Assembly (NCBI RefSeq): GCF_032854445.1
Contig: NC_088301.1
Coordinates: forward strand, 37,125,187-37,189,186
Length of the DNA stretch: 64,000 nucleotides
From: Liolophura sinensis
Taxonomy: Eukaryota; Mollusca; Polyplacophora; Chitonida; Chitonidae
Direction: 5' to 3'
The position numbers and the translations under genes were made by a program. Below, piece after piece: positions 15,201-30,200 of this stretch. Numbering within the stretch: the stretch's first letter is position 1; each line of letters begins with the position of its first letter. Below the pieces are notes generated by a model. It ran no database searches. It was not told the DNA's origin and saw only the letters and a program-made list of their open reading frames with translations.

Positions 15201-18200
15201 CGATATGAAAATTGTGTGGCTTTGTAGAAGAAAATCATAATAGAAACCCTATACCATGAGCTATATCCTCCAGATATACCTATATCTGGAGGATGGTCAA
15301 ATAGACAAGTTTATATTCCAGTGGGGAATTGTTTCAACAAAAACATCGTAATGCACTCTCATGTAGTATAAGTCAGGTCTCCATCAAACCCCATTTCAAA
15401 TCCTGTAATGCTTGTATGTAGAACTCACAGATAAAACCTATTAGACTAGTAGCTGGCAGATTCTTTTTGTCGTGTTATGAAATATTACATGTACATATAT
15501 GAATTATGATGATTTCTGTTGAATTTTATTTCCATTCTATATTGTAATAATACAGCACACAAAGCTTGTTACCTTTTTCTGATGATTATCTGATCTTTGT
15601 TGTCTTTGTTGCATAACAGATTAAAAATGATATAAGCTTCGAAAAGGTGCCCACCAAAAGGACAGGAGAGACTTTGACCGCCATCTCCCCCATCAAGCAC
15701 ACAATTGCCAACATCACCATGTCTATCCCAAATGTTTCCTTGGCTATTGATATCTCTGATCTTCAAAGCAAAGCTGGGACTAATGTGGTCACCATGATCG
15801 ATATGCTCTATTTCTGGTGAGTTGCTTACATAAAGCACTTAGCACTTACTGTGATTCGTGGCTTTACTATGTAGTGCATGTTATTAGCCCCAACCCTTGT
15901 CTGTCAGCCTGACCTCGATCAGTTTCCGACCTTTCAAAACACGTCATTGTACTCAATGCGAAGATTAAAAGGCATAACTTTTTGCCTTTATGATGTTGCA
16001 TAACTGAGATGTGGCACAGTGAAAAAATCAAAAGCACCACCATGTTATCAGTTTTGATAAATCGGGTGCAAGTTACATCTATCTATTCATCTTAGAACGC
16101 AACTCTTTCTACGTGTGTCACCCAAACACTGGTTTGTCTTCTAACTATATATGCATAGGGTGTGAATGATGAGACATCATGTTCCCTGTTGCTTTAACTA
16201 TGTGCATCGTAAGAATCCCAGAATAAAAATTTATTTATCGAGTAACCAAGCAAATAAAAAAAAAATGGTTTTGGTTGATTAGGTCTCTTTCCACCCCTCT
16301 TCCTGATTAACTTGGGTTATACTATTTGTTGTCTTTTCTTTTAAGCTATACATACAGGTTTTTAACGTGCATATGATGTTGAGGTTAAATATATAGCTTC
16401 AAGCAGTGGATTAATCCTATGCTGACTACCATAGAATCAGTTTGTCAATAGTGTGACATATGTTATACAATGTTGCAGTTCCCGCCAACAATCTTTACTC
16501 TACCTGCTTCACCCTGATCCCAAAGCTGCAATGAAGAACGGCAACCGTAACCAATGTCTGTTCGGAATGAAGTCCAGTTTGCCAAGGTTGGAGAAAGAGA
16601 CTGGAAAGTCACTGACAACCTCTTTTTGGTGTATCCAGGTGTGTGCTTTAATACACATAAAATAAACCCATGGGAATTGTCTATAAATAAGGAAGAGAGT
16701 GTTACCACATTTTCATTTTTAGTCTAGGTTGAATTCATATGAATCAATTCTGCCAGCCTGATTTTTAAAAATTGAAGCAATCTGATATGTGCCTAAGTTA
16801 ATTTTGTAAAAAAATATTGTTTTCCTTTATTTATATGGCTTGAATTGTTGTAAATGTACAAATTACTTTCAATTTCATCTTTATGAACTTGTCTGGATTT
16901 TTCGTTTAAATGTTTTGTAAATATTTGGTTGTGAAGCCGTATTTTTCCACCTGATTTGTGTCGTTAAACTTTTGGCAAGGCATACTTCATTGGATGATGA
17001 AAACAGTTGTACTCATTACTTATATTAAGAGTTATGGATGAACAATGTTACATGAAAGAGCATTGTGTGCGGTCTTGGTGGTTTTTAGGCCAGAATTTGA
17101 CAATTACCAACTTCATGAGGACGGAAGATAACAGAAGGCATGTGTACAGAGACACAGAGGCAACATGGCTTAACAAAAGACAATAAAGAAGTAAGAGGGT
17201 TTACTTTAGGCATGACATGATAACTTTTCCTCAGTAAGTTTATTAATTTACTCGATTCGTGTTTAATGCCAAACTCATGATGTATATAACAGTCACCTCA
17301 GTGGAGAAAACCAGACCTTCAAGATTATTTAACTGAAAACGACCAATGTATGTTGTGGATGAAAATCTTACTAATGCAGATGTTTTGTTGCCTTTTAATG
17401 TTTGTTCTCAGGAGAAGTTAATAATGAATGCTCATGCAGAGAACAAATCTGACAGCTCCCAGATGAACTTTGATTTTGATACGAAGATCAATCGAGTGAA
17501 CAAGTTCACAATGGATGTTGATGGAAAGATGAAAGGAACTGTTTTTAACTTGGATGGTGACATGGAGATAAACTACCTGAAGACAGGATCAAAGGTACGT
17601 AAAGAATTTTCCAACCTATATATTTTTGTGTTTACACTGTAATTAAATAGTTAATTTAACATCTTTTTACATCTGTGTGAGTTTTGTTTTGAAGGGTCGT
17701 GGTAAAAGGTCCTGGGATGGTTTTGCTTCAACATTTAAGAAGTATGAAGACAAACTTAAGAAGGCTGCAACCTACATTGGGGAAGTCTTCCAGGCCACAG
17801 CTGAAGATGTGAGTTTGGATTTGGTCTCTTTTCCTTAAGGTGAAAGTAAAACTTTGAATATGTCAGATTATGTAAGATTGGTATTTGACTTTAATTACTA
17901 AATGAAACAAAAATATTCGGAGTTTTGAAGGTGAAATGGAATTGTATTACCTACAAAAATTACTTTTAATTATTAGATAATTTCTATGTGAACATAGACC
18001 TTTTGACTAGTGCTCCTTTTCTCCTTAGAAATCTGGTGATGGAGAAGAGATCATGCAGGGTGATGACCCTATTGTCAGTTTTATGGATAGAGACGATTGG
18101 AAGATTTCCTCTGTGTTCAGCCTGAAGCGCAAACCAATGGCATCAGGCCCTGGCGATTCAGAGCTGTCGGCTAACATCACTTACCCTCGTGCTGGTACTT

Positions 18201-21200
18201 ATCATGACATCAGGCTATGGGGCCACTACCTGCGTGGATTTGATCCCATACAGAAAGGTAGCAGGTGAGTGCATTTTTCTTCACTTTATATGCATATTGT
18301 CTATGTGTGAGCAATGTAAAAATCCTAAAATCCCAGGTGGCATAAATAGTCGTTGGTGGTTGTGTGTGCATTAGTCAGAGTTTCCATGGTCATGGAACCA
18401 TCTGAACAGTACATGTCCCATTCGTGAATTGTCATCATAAGTCCATAAAGATTTTGGCAAAAGTCATGAATTTCTATATTTCTGAGTATCAACATGCATA
18501 ATGCATTGTACTGTTAATACCTCATCAGACAAAGTACCTACAATTTTCATTGAACAAAAATGGCCATGCTTGTGTCTTGCGTTTGTTGACTAGGCTATCT
18601 CTCATTGTTCGGTTATGAAAACCATTGACATCATTGAAGGTGTTTGTCAATACTTTCTATGCTGAGTAGGTGTTGCTTTTGCAGGATAAATTCTCCTTGC
18701 TCAGTGTGAAAATTACTGATTCAGTGTATTTCTGCATTTGGTAATAAAGTAACCATATAACTGATAATGTTTGTATTATCGTGACATATTCATCACATTA
18801 ATGGTCATCAGAGGATTTTTAGTTCTATATTAATATTCCAGTCTGATGGTGAAAAATCTGAACTACATTATTTAACTGTGAAAGTTGCTGGTCTTCGACA
18901 CCGAGTATATTAGATATCCCTTGAAAACATGCATCATGATTTTATTTTGTTAACACAGAGTGTTGTTTCAATCAAATGTGGAAAGTACTTACCTGGACAA
19001 GAAACTCACCACAGCAGCGCAGTTCTTCCAATCGCCATTAAAGGTTACTGTGCAAGACGGCTTTGTGTTGAGGCAGCTGTCAAGTAAGGAGACTGTGAGG
19101 AAACTCAACATCTCCCTGAACTTTGTGCGAGAGAAGGAGTTCTCCTACTATCGCTCCATCATGTCTGCACCCATCAACAGTACGCTAAATGTCAGCTTCA
19201 AGCGAGGGGAAGGACAAATCATCTCTGGGGATAGAGTCTGAAACCAACTGCATATGGGAACTGATCAACCACAAATACCAACGTAATTCTTTCATTATAG
19301 ACTGTTGTACTATAAAATATACATACTATTGATAGTATACTCTCACTCAGCTTTAAAGCAGGTTTGTAAAGCTTTATAAGGGTACCCATTTTGCCCTACC
19401 ACAACATCATGCTGAAATCCAGTTTTCTGCTTAGAACAATATCCTGTATATTAGATTCATTTATTTGTTACCAAGCTTGTTTTGCCTTTCAATGGGTGCT
19501 GCCTGTTTTCCTCTATCTATGAAACCCATTACCATGGAAAACGTGGAATTTTCTTGAGAACGGCTGAAACGCCCAATAAATATATAAGTATTAAATGTAA
19601 ATACAATTTTCTTTTTTTTTCCAGGTATGACTGTTGTTCTGTCCGATAAGATGTCTTCTTCAACTAACTTTTCTAACAGCTTTGGCAGTTTGAAGGGGAA
19701 TTCTCTTCTAAAATGGGGCTTGCCTAACAATGGAGTCTCTTACACGCTGGACTATGACTGGAAAGGAAAGGTGAAGTATCCGCTGTGGAAATCCATTTCT
19801 TTTAATACTCAGTTGACAGAGGAATGTTAACTTTGTGTGTATGATATTGTCTTTACTTTTACAGTAAATGGGCGTAGAGGACTTGTTAATCCATATGGAA
19901 TTCAGACCTTCTTATTTATAACACGGAGTATTAGAATCAGCTTGATCATGATACTAATTTCTTGGAGCCAACTTGCTCGGCGCTCAGCATGAAGGGGATA
20001 GTGCAATGCAATGACTGGTTGACCTGTATCAGTATAATGGCTCGGGCAGGGCGGCTTACTTGCCTTCGGTAAGTCGTCTCAGTGAAGCAGCACTAGATAA
20101 AAGAGCGGTGGAAATCCGTCCTGCAACAAGGAGGTACATTACATACACCCTAAGGATTCGTTCGTCGTCATGACTGAAAAAATTGTTGAACACGACGTTA
20201 AACCCCAAGCACTCACTCACTCTTGGAGCCAGTGGTTTCCAGATGGTTTAATGTCCTCCTTTGTCTCTGGTGAATTGAAAACATTGCAATTTGATGATTT
20301 TTATCAATGAAGGCGTGTCAATTGTTGATTAATTTGAAGAGGTGACATTAATGACAAGATTAAGCCATATAGCCAAATGAATTTTTCTAATACGTTAAAT
20401 TCAGCTTCATTAGTGTTTGCTTTCCATTTCTTTTCAGACAAAATTATTCCATCGAGAAAGACAGATCTTAAATTTTCCTTTGATAATACAACATTACCGA
20501 CCATAAAGATTGTGAGTAAACAACCGGACATAAAGACCACCATTGTCAATGGCAAATTAATCAGCCCAACAGAACTAGAGCTAAAGATACTCACACAAAG
20601 GTGAGTGAGAAAAATATCTCTCATAATAATTCTTCTGAATTAAGAAGAATCATTCTCTAAATGATAAATGTTACATGTAATGTACAAGTACATGTAAAGT
20701 GTCAAACCGTACATCTCTCTCTTCTAAACTGAATTAAGACTTGGTACATGTCTTCACCTTGATCAAATTACACTTTCTTACTCTTTTTGTTATTTTTTAT
20801 CAAGATTGTTTCTGTTTGGACCTTGTAAACTCAGGGGCAAATTTGCATCTTTGAGTTTCTAAGATAAACTTTGTGTTATTCTCTTTCCAGTGATGTAAAG
20901 TTTACATTTAGCCCAAAATAAACATGTTAATATTAAAGTTGAATTTTCATGAACTACATGTTATTTTTCAGAAAGATGAAAAGAGTGCATCTGAGGCTGT
21001 ATCGTGGAAAGCAGCAATAACGTCGCATGACGTATTCGCAATGATATATCCTGGAAACCAGAGGTTGGTCGGCATGGTTTTTGAGAAAGTCAAGTCCAGG
21101 ATCAATCAGACCTTTATAACAGTAACAGATGCTATGGCACTGTCCCTTGTCCAACTTCAAGAGAAATTTCACAGACAGAATAATTCCTGGTGTAAATAAG

Positions 21201-24200
21201 GTAATATATATTACATTTTACGTTTACAGCTATTGTGCTATTTTTTTGTATCCAAATTGATTGAGGTTCTTTTTCATTTAATGTATTTATTTGATTCTTC
21301 TTTAATGATGTGGTGATACTTTATATAAATTTTAACTGCATTTATACATGTAATGTTGGTAAACATGCTTGTAGCCTACTGTATAGATCATTTTCCTTTT
21401 ATTACATGTAATTGTATTGCCTATAATATTCTATTACTAACAATAAGGCTGTCAGGTGTAAATGAAGTTTCATATATGATCATATGTTGATTCTTCCTTC
21501 TTGTTAAACATCAATTCATTGATAAGAGATGTCTGTAATGCTAGACCCAGGTAAATCTAATTGGCATTGTTAAAAAAATTTTGACAGAAGTTACAGAAGA
21601 GGGTAGATCTTAGGCTATAATTTGGACAGGACACAGGTTCCTGTCTTTCCAGGCTCTTCATTATAGAGAGCAAAATGTCATCTTAATCCCATAATATCTA
21701 ATCTGAAATTTTGTCAGCATATTACACTCATAGCTGTAATATTCATTTGTTATCAGATTAAATATCCTATTTGATAATTATGTACATGTATGCTGTTTGT
21801 GGTCTTCAGACATGGGGTGACCTTGGGGAAACCTACATCAAGCAACTTACCTGAAGGTTATTTCCCATCTGAATGAAATTCCCGTACCTGGTTCTGAAAA
21901 ATCTCTGGGTGAAGTGGTGGTGATGGTACATCGACGTTTACAGGCATACCGTGAAGAGCTCAAGGCTAGGTTTTATGATACGTTTCCAGGTAAGCAGTCT
22001 CAATCATTTGATAAATGATATTGAGTTACGGTTGTTGACATCGAGCTACAAACATCACAATTTTGACTACAACTATGCCAGTGACAATCATTATGTCTTT
22101 GAAATAACTAGAATGAAATGCCTCCATAAAAATACATTGTTCTTATATTTGTTATCCTTGTCAGAACTTTTCTTCACCTGATGTAAAGATTTTTCTTAGT
22201 GAAGGCAAATATATGCACAGTACATAGATATTTATTTACGCAACTGAGAAAATGGTTGAAAGAAGTTATATTTCAAGTCGCTGTCAGGTGTTGATAATCA
22301 TACTATATTTGTCATTGCAAAATAATTCCTTTGCTCATATTATTTCCTTTTTAGGACATATTCTTCAACATTCTGGTATTCGTGAAAAAATAATACACTT
22401 CGTGTCTGAAAGAATACCACAGTATCTGAAGTCATTACAGAAACAGCGCCCTCCATTTACAAGGACAACATTTGCAAGAAAAATCATGCCTCTGATTGAG
22501 AAACGCTTAAGAGAAGCTAAGACATCCTTCAATGTTTCCCATCCATTTATTTGGGAAAAGTTTTTGGTAAGTTTTCTTAATATAAGCAAATTGGCCGTGT
22601 CCTATGATATCGGTTCATATTCAGCTTCTAACCACATCCGAATAGGTCGCAGATTTTTGAATCATTGACCAAATAGCCAAACAAAACCTCACCTAATGGA
22701 TATATTATCAGGTTGATGTACATTGTATTTAATCACAAATGCTGTGAACTTCATAGATATACCCAACTTGTTAATGGCAGCTTATATTCCCATAACGTGA
22801 ATTGTTACATGGGGGATCAAAGACTAATGAATAACCAAATCCTTAACACAGTATGCCAGAACTAAGGGGTATTTAGGAAAAGTTTTTAAATTTAATGTAG
22901 TGAAGACTTGTCTGTCTTGAAATTTGTCTTGTTTCACCAGTTGTTGGCAAGTATGAAATTCGCGTTCCTATGGGATCTTGTTAAACGGTTGAACGGTTTT
23001 CTCTTGTACTTAAGTTTTAAAGGATTGAAGCTTGAAACCTGCCCTTGGACGGGGATGTAGTTTCCCCCAATCTGACTGTTTGCCAGGCCTGGACTCATGT
23101 GGCTGTTTGAATAACATTTATTGAAGACCACAACTTAGACTTGCATATCTGTATGTTACTTGTGTGAGAAGTTTATTGGTGGTTTACACCCACTGACCAC
23201 CCACTGACCTAAAAAACTATAATTTAAAACTTTTTGATGAAATAGATAATTAGACAGATAAATAAATCTCAGTTCTGACTGGCTAGAAGAATGGTTTGGG
23301 TGTTTATTTCAGAGCATTCCTCGGGTGAGCCATTCTGCACGTGCAATTGCCACTGCACTGGCAAGGAACATCCCACGCTACATGCGTAGGGAATGGGCCT
23401 GGAAGACCTTCTCGTTCAACGGTATCCTGTTTGGAGACAATCTGGTCCACACATTTGATGGTCAGCTGTACAGACTTCCAGGTCATTTGAGTTAATCCAA
23501 AATCAACTGAGGACACACCTGACGCCTCATTTTTTGTTTTCAATCCTCTTCTCTCTGAACTCTTTACTTGTTTTAAATCACTATTAAGTATAAAAGCATC
23601 TGCTCTGTTTTACATCATACTGCTATTAACTCTTCCTCTGTCATGCCATCCCAGTGCCATTGCAACAAGCAAAACTGAGCCTGGTCAGTGTATTACAAAG
23701 TTACAATGTTACACTTATAAAATGTTAACTTGTCCCTGTTAGTGTTCATCTTTGTTTCTTATAAGGAAAATATGTGGGAATGGATTGTTTTTAATGGTCT
23801 TCAAAATAGTTTATTGTTATCTGAAATTAACAATTTCTAAAGCCATGCGTCACATACAAGAACAATGTAGATATCTTCAACTAGATAAAAAAATATTTTA
23901 ATTTTGTGTTTATAGAGTTCAAGTTGGACAAATGCTCACATCTCCTAGCAGCTGACTTCAAAGACGGGAAATTTGCACTGATTTCCTCCAGAGAAAGTAT
24001 CACTTACTTCAGCCCATCTACCACCATCAGATTAAGCAACCGTTGCAAGGTTCATTTGGATCAAAGTCCGATCCCTACGTAAGCTTGTTTCCATAGGTGG
24101 TTGTTGCATGGATTTATTTTACCATTGTGCTGGCTTCCTCTTGATCTGTACAGGGGGAGCTCATGCAGCAACCTGCGGATGGTCATGGGTTTCCCCAGGG

Positions 24201-27200
24201 CTTTGCTCAGTTTCCTCCCACCATAATGCTGGCAGCTGTGGGATAAGTGAAATATTCTTGAGTAGGGTGTAAAACACCAATCAAAAGAAATATTTTCCCC
24301 TTGTCTTCGTTCAAGTAAAGTCATCCTGTTGAGGCTTAAAACAGGAATTTTATTGTCACCATGAAGACAGCATATTACACTCTGATAGCACAAACCAAAC
24401 AAGCCAGGTTAACTGGCTCTTGTTTTTCAAAATGATTCATTGTATTAAAACAGAACTTGGTACATGGCTTCACCAAACGAATGACAGATCATGTTGGAGT
24501 TCTGACCCCTATGTCCAAATTGGACAAACTTATGGCCATTTTGTACTTGAACAATTTCCTTGCCTATTTCTTTGAAAACGGTTCAGTGTATTGAAAAAAC
24601 TCAAAACAATCCATCATGTTTGTATTTTTTAAATTGCAGTGAATTACCGTGGCAGAGCTCAGATGAGCAAACATCTGTGACTATTGATGGTGGCCTAGTG
24701 GACATGAACATCAAGAAATGGGGCATTAAACTCAGTTGTGACATCCATGAAAGACGCACGTACATCAATCTTTCTGGGTTCCATTTCAACCATTCACTTG
24801 GCATTCTGGGAACAAATGACCGGGAACCTAGCACTGATTTCCGTCTCCCCAGTGGCCAAGTGACAAGAAGCATCAGCAAGTTCCTTAATTCCTATGAACT
24901 TAGTGGTGACTCCAGCTGCCTACACGACGATGTACCCAAGACATGCGAAAGATCTTCCCTGAAGAAATGTCAGGAGTACTTCCAGCTGTCCTCATCACCA
25001 CTGAAAGCATGCTTTATGCACATTAACCCAAGACAGTTCATGGTTTGTACTCACAAAGAATAAACAGTTACCTGTGTGTTGAAGTCATTGAATGTTATGC
25101 TAGATGTTTGCTTCTTGCCAAATAGCTTATAATATGTGATAAAATTCTTTGTTTTTCTTGTATAATAGTGAGGAAAAAATTCAATTATGCTTGTGGTCAT
25201 TAATGTATCACTAATGTACAAGTATATGCATGTAGGCAACTACTGTATTTCACCTAAAGGTTAGTATTTTTTGAGTGAAGCAGTTTGCTGGACTGATTGA
25301 TTCATCCACCTTACAGGGCCACTTACGTGTAGGACTTTTTTGTGAAGTTTGATTAACTTCTTAAACGTTGACATCAAAAGTATCCTTCAAATGCATTTAT
25401 ATGCTCCTGAAAGTGCATTCATACATACAAAACTAAAGCTGAACTACAGTAATTCATTTGAATTGCTTGTTTTTACTGGATTTTTGCTTGATTCCAAGGT
25501 TACGGTGGGTTATTCTTAATTGTTTGGACTGTTTCAGGAATCCTGTAATTCCATCACTCAAGACTGTGACGTAGACAACCCAAAACAATTAGCCTGTGAT
25601 CTCAGTAGTGCTTATGTGAAGATCTGCAGGCAAAGAGGAATCCTTGTTAATGAGCCTTGTGGTCAGTACAGTCTTGTCTTGTTTACTAATAAATGTGGTC
25701 CAGTAAAATCAGTCATATCGTACCATGTGACCATCCTGTACTTGGACCAATATTGGATCCCGGAGATTCATATTTTTTCCATATTACAAAGTAGCAATTA
25801 ATGGAGGTAACTTGGTATGCTAAAGAGTTTGGGTAATGTGTATTGTTTGCACGCCGCGTTTCTGCAAGCATCAACAAGGTTGGTATGCTGACTGAGGAAT
25901 AAATTTCATCATTTGTTGATTTCTAAATTCCTCAAAATACTATTTTAAAGACCAAAATCGACTTGAGATTCAAGCACTCTGTACAGAGTGCATTACCCAG
26001 CCAAAACAGGGAGATCAAAAACTTCCTCCACTCCTGACCAGCTGACATCAGATATACCATATCGCTCAGTTTTATGGTTGGGGAAAGCTGAATGTAGATA
26101 ACCATGACCCCTTTGCAAGTAAGATAGATGGTCATTCCAGAGTGCGACTTCGGTCATTTTCAGTGTGTGCAGGGAGGCAGGTGATCCAGCAAACAGCATG
26201 TAAGACACCCTGAATGAGTGCCATAAAGGCCCTCAAAACAGTGGAGGGGGGGAGTCTTGATATAATAACGTACATGTACCCTGCAGGTTTTGATACTATT
26301 TGAATTTTACTACATTAGTTTCAGTCAACGCAAAGGTGTATTTATTACTTTATGGAGAAATTAGGCACAGTTCCAGGGATATCAATGCACTTCATCTGGT
26401 AACTCATACATCTCCTTATTCAAGGCTGCATCAGTTAATTAGGGATTCATGCCATTCAAGCTTGAACCCCTGTTGTATCTGTTCGGATTATTTGTTTTTA
26501 TTATTATTCTCCGCAAAACTGTGATGCATTTCTAGAGAAAACTGTTAGTCTGAATTCTATGAAATTTAAGCATGTTCGTCTGTAGGACTTGAAGTTGTGC
26601 ATCGTAGCTTTTGGGCAGATTATGTCACCTGACTTGGTGGCCATCTTGGATTTTGATCAAAACCATAAAAAATCTTCTCCACAACAGTTGATGCAAATGA
26701 ACTGAAATTTGAACTGAATCCTAGGCTTGTTAAGTTTGAGAACGAGAATTTTCTCCGTGGAAAATGGGAGAAGCTCGCTATTAGGTGAAAATGTCATGTG
26801 ACCAAAAAATCAGTTTTTTGCTAATAACTTCTACAATTCCAGCAAATAGTCCTATCTAAAGCAGTTTTGGATGCTGATTTGGAATGTGCAATTTTTGCAA
26901 AACCTTCTGCATTAAAAACTTCGACAACTAAAACATCTCAACAAAAATGCGTGAAACTTTATTATATGATAGACTCGGAGATGTGCTCTTATGATTGAAA
27001 AGTTGGGTGACCTGAGTCACCTGATCTGGCAGCCATTTTGGGCTAAAGTACAAATAGTTGACAGCAATTTTTTCCAAAACGCAAAGTCGGATTGACTTGA
27101 AATTTAGCACACATAACAAGCATTCCATGGAGGCTATTAAGACAGAAAAAGGATACAATATTTATGTAAATTAGGCTTTGACTATTACATGTGATGTGAT

Positions 27201-30200
27201 CTAATGGGAAAACAAAAAATTTAAATTTGGTGATTTTTTAAAAGCTATCCGACGTAGACATCCTGAAAACGAATCCGGTCTTATTTTTGCTGTGCGATGT
27301 ATATTTTTGTCGCAAATTGCAATCAAAACGCAAAAAATCACTATTTCCCCCATCTTTGCATGTCACATGACAAAAGGCTGTTACAGCTGTAATGCTAAAA
27401 ATGGTTGAGTGCAAAGGTCTATGTGTACCGTATGCGTGTGGAAAATCATCGAAATGTCTTAATAAATGTGGGAGTTGCAGTGCTTCAAAAATTGACTAAA
27501 GGCCGATTTGCCATACTTGGCACTTTGACGTCCCCACGTTATATCATGCATTTTAAATGCATTTACGACTAGGATGAACACACGAACTTTGTAAGCATGC
27601 CACCCAACGTAGTTTGACGTCCTGATCACGAATCTGGTCTTATTTCTTTCCAGCAACATATAGTTTTGCCACAAATTGCGATCAAAATGCGAAAAAGCGC
27701 AACTTCCCCCATATTTGGAGGTCTGGTGAGAGACAACCGTCACAGCTGTAAGCTGAAAATGGCTGAGTGCAAAGCACTGTACATGTACTCTATGTGTGCT
27801 GAAAATCTATGCATGGACACCATTAAGGTAACCGGAAGTGACACCGTATAGGCCGGCAATATCGGCTTGAATCCCGGCATCGCTGCTTTAGCAGCTATAT
27901 TTGTTAATTGTTTCTGTTTTCTCATTAGGATTTTGTGGGAGGAAATCACTGGGTGACATCTGGAGAGAAGACGTTCAAGATAAGGCAGCTGACATAGTGT
28001 TTGTAATCTCACGTCACCGCAGTGTAGCCAAGGGAAGTAACCTGGCAGAGGGTGTTATGAACATTGTCAAGAAGATGAAGTACCAGGATGATCAGTACGG
28101 CCTTGTCACCTATGGCAGTGCCATGCTGCGAAGCCAGGCTCTCACACATACCCTAGGGGGAGAGTAAGCGCCATTTTAAATGATCACAACATTTTGTTGC
28201 TTGCCAAATGGTCCTGTTGATCACCAAAATCACTAACTACATTCTTAACACAAAACCACAATGGCTGACCAGCTTGGACCTGAATAATTCTGGTTTAAAT
28301 TCTGGGCAGGTGACAAGGCTTACACTTCAAGACCAGATGTCTTGGCAACGCTGAGTGAGGGGCAGCCATATCTGAGCTGTATCCACAGTAGCGGCACTGT
28401 ATTTGATGTACATGATATCCATTTGCTTAAACTGTAATGCAATAAAAGGTAAACCAAATTATTTGGAGACAATTTTTTTTATGTGGTGAAATAATTTATT
28501 CTATAAAACATTCTATTTCCAGCCACCATAATACTTTAAGTGAAAAGATTACATGTATGGGTGTGGTATCTTAAAATGAAATCAACTTTTAATCTGAATT
28601 ATTTCTTATTTCTTAATAGCATGTTTGGTTCAGAGAAGGATCTAGAGAGTGCCTTGAGACACCTTACCTTGGATTCAAATACTCACTACCCAGCTTTTGA
28701 AGCCTTGATGAAGGCTCTGAACTTTAACTTCAGACCTAATGCCCACAGAATGATTTTCCTAATCACAGAATGGACTCATGCTGTAAGTTTTTGGGAAATG
28801 ATATAAATGTTATAAAGGCAGCTGCTGATTTTCACAACATTTATTTTATTTTTAGGAATCAGTTTTAGCAAATTATGCACGACATTTTATAGGACAGCAA
28901 GAAATTTTACAAATTGCTACAACCACAACAACAAGAAAAGGTAAATAAATAGCTACAAAATCATGACTGTCATGCAACTTCCTTTATGCAGCTTTATGTG
29001 AGGTAATGGGACAGGTGTGGAGGTTTGCCCTGCGTGGCTTGGGCATACTAGTTCCTGGGACTGTCAACATGCAAGTGATATATCCAGTATACTTAAGTAG
29101 GGCATAATACCCAAATCAAATAAAAATATGGATAATAGTAATATGGAAAGGAATTCTGGCATCAAACATTAAAAAATATATCACCAAATTATATGTGCAA
29201 GTCTTTGCTGTGGGTTTTTGTTGTTGTTGTTGTTGTCATAATCTTTGTACAAAGATGACATGACATAAAGAAGAAGATGGTATTTAACTAATTATCATTT
29301 TTCAATGTTGCAGACAGTAGAGAGCAGCATCTATACCCCGCAAATGCTTTCTCTTTTGAAGAACAACTCTATTACTCTCCATATCATTTCTATGTATGAG
29401 CCTCTGTCATCTTCACGGGTGGTAGCTGTACGTTACAATGACCAGGCCACCGTGTCGAAAGGCCGTAGTTTGAAAATAGCTCTAGCCCAGGTAATGTATT
29501 TGAAGATACATATATCGGGTGGGCATAAAAAAAAAGGGCTGTACTTTGAGACTCAATAACTCTGAAACCCTCTTATGTCAGCTTTTAAAAATTTACACAC
29601 TCAAAAGCTATTATGTCTTAAGTATACAGACCAAATTTCAATTTCATCCTTTAAGATTTCTACTCATGGGACCAAAATCAAAACAGAGTCAAAAGCACAT
29701 GTTCCGGACATTTCAAAATGATGTTCTATTTTGTTTTACTTGAAAAGGTGATCAATTCCTTGTCCGCCGCTTAGAAAACCATCTTGATTCAGCAAAACTT
29801 GTGCCTATCTGGCAGAAGAGTTTCTCTGACACTAGAGCCAGACAATTTTTCCAGAAAACACTTGATTGACCTGTGTTTGCAGCACACACTTTACTCGTCA
29901 CAGGTGATGCAATGTGTGTCACCGGAACATGCTTTTTTGAGGCTATCCTTTAGTTTTAACCCTCTGACTACTGACTACCTTAAAAACTGGTCAGTATATT
30001 AACAAAATCATGCCATTTGAATGTCTAAAGTTTGAAAGGGTTTGAACAAAGGATAATGGAGCAATACAGCATCAAAGTACGGCCCATTTTTTTTATGTCC
30101 ACCCGATGTTAAGTGCAGTGTGACTGGATATAGTTGCTCCAATTGAAGACTGCAGCTGGGTGGATGCATACTTCAGTTGATAACAAATTTTTGTCACTTA

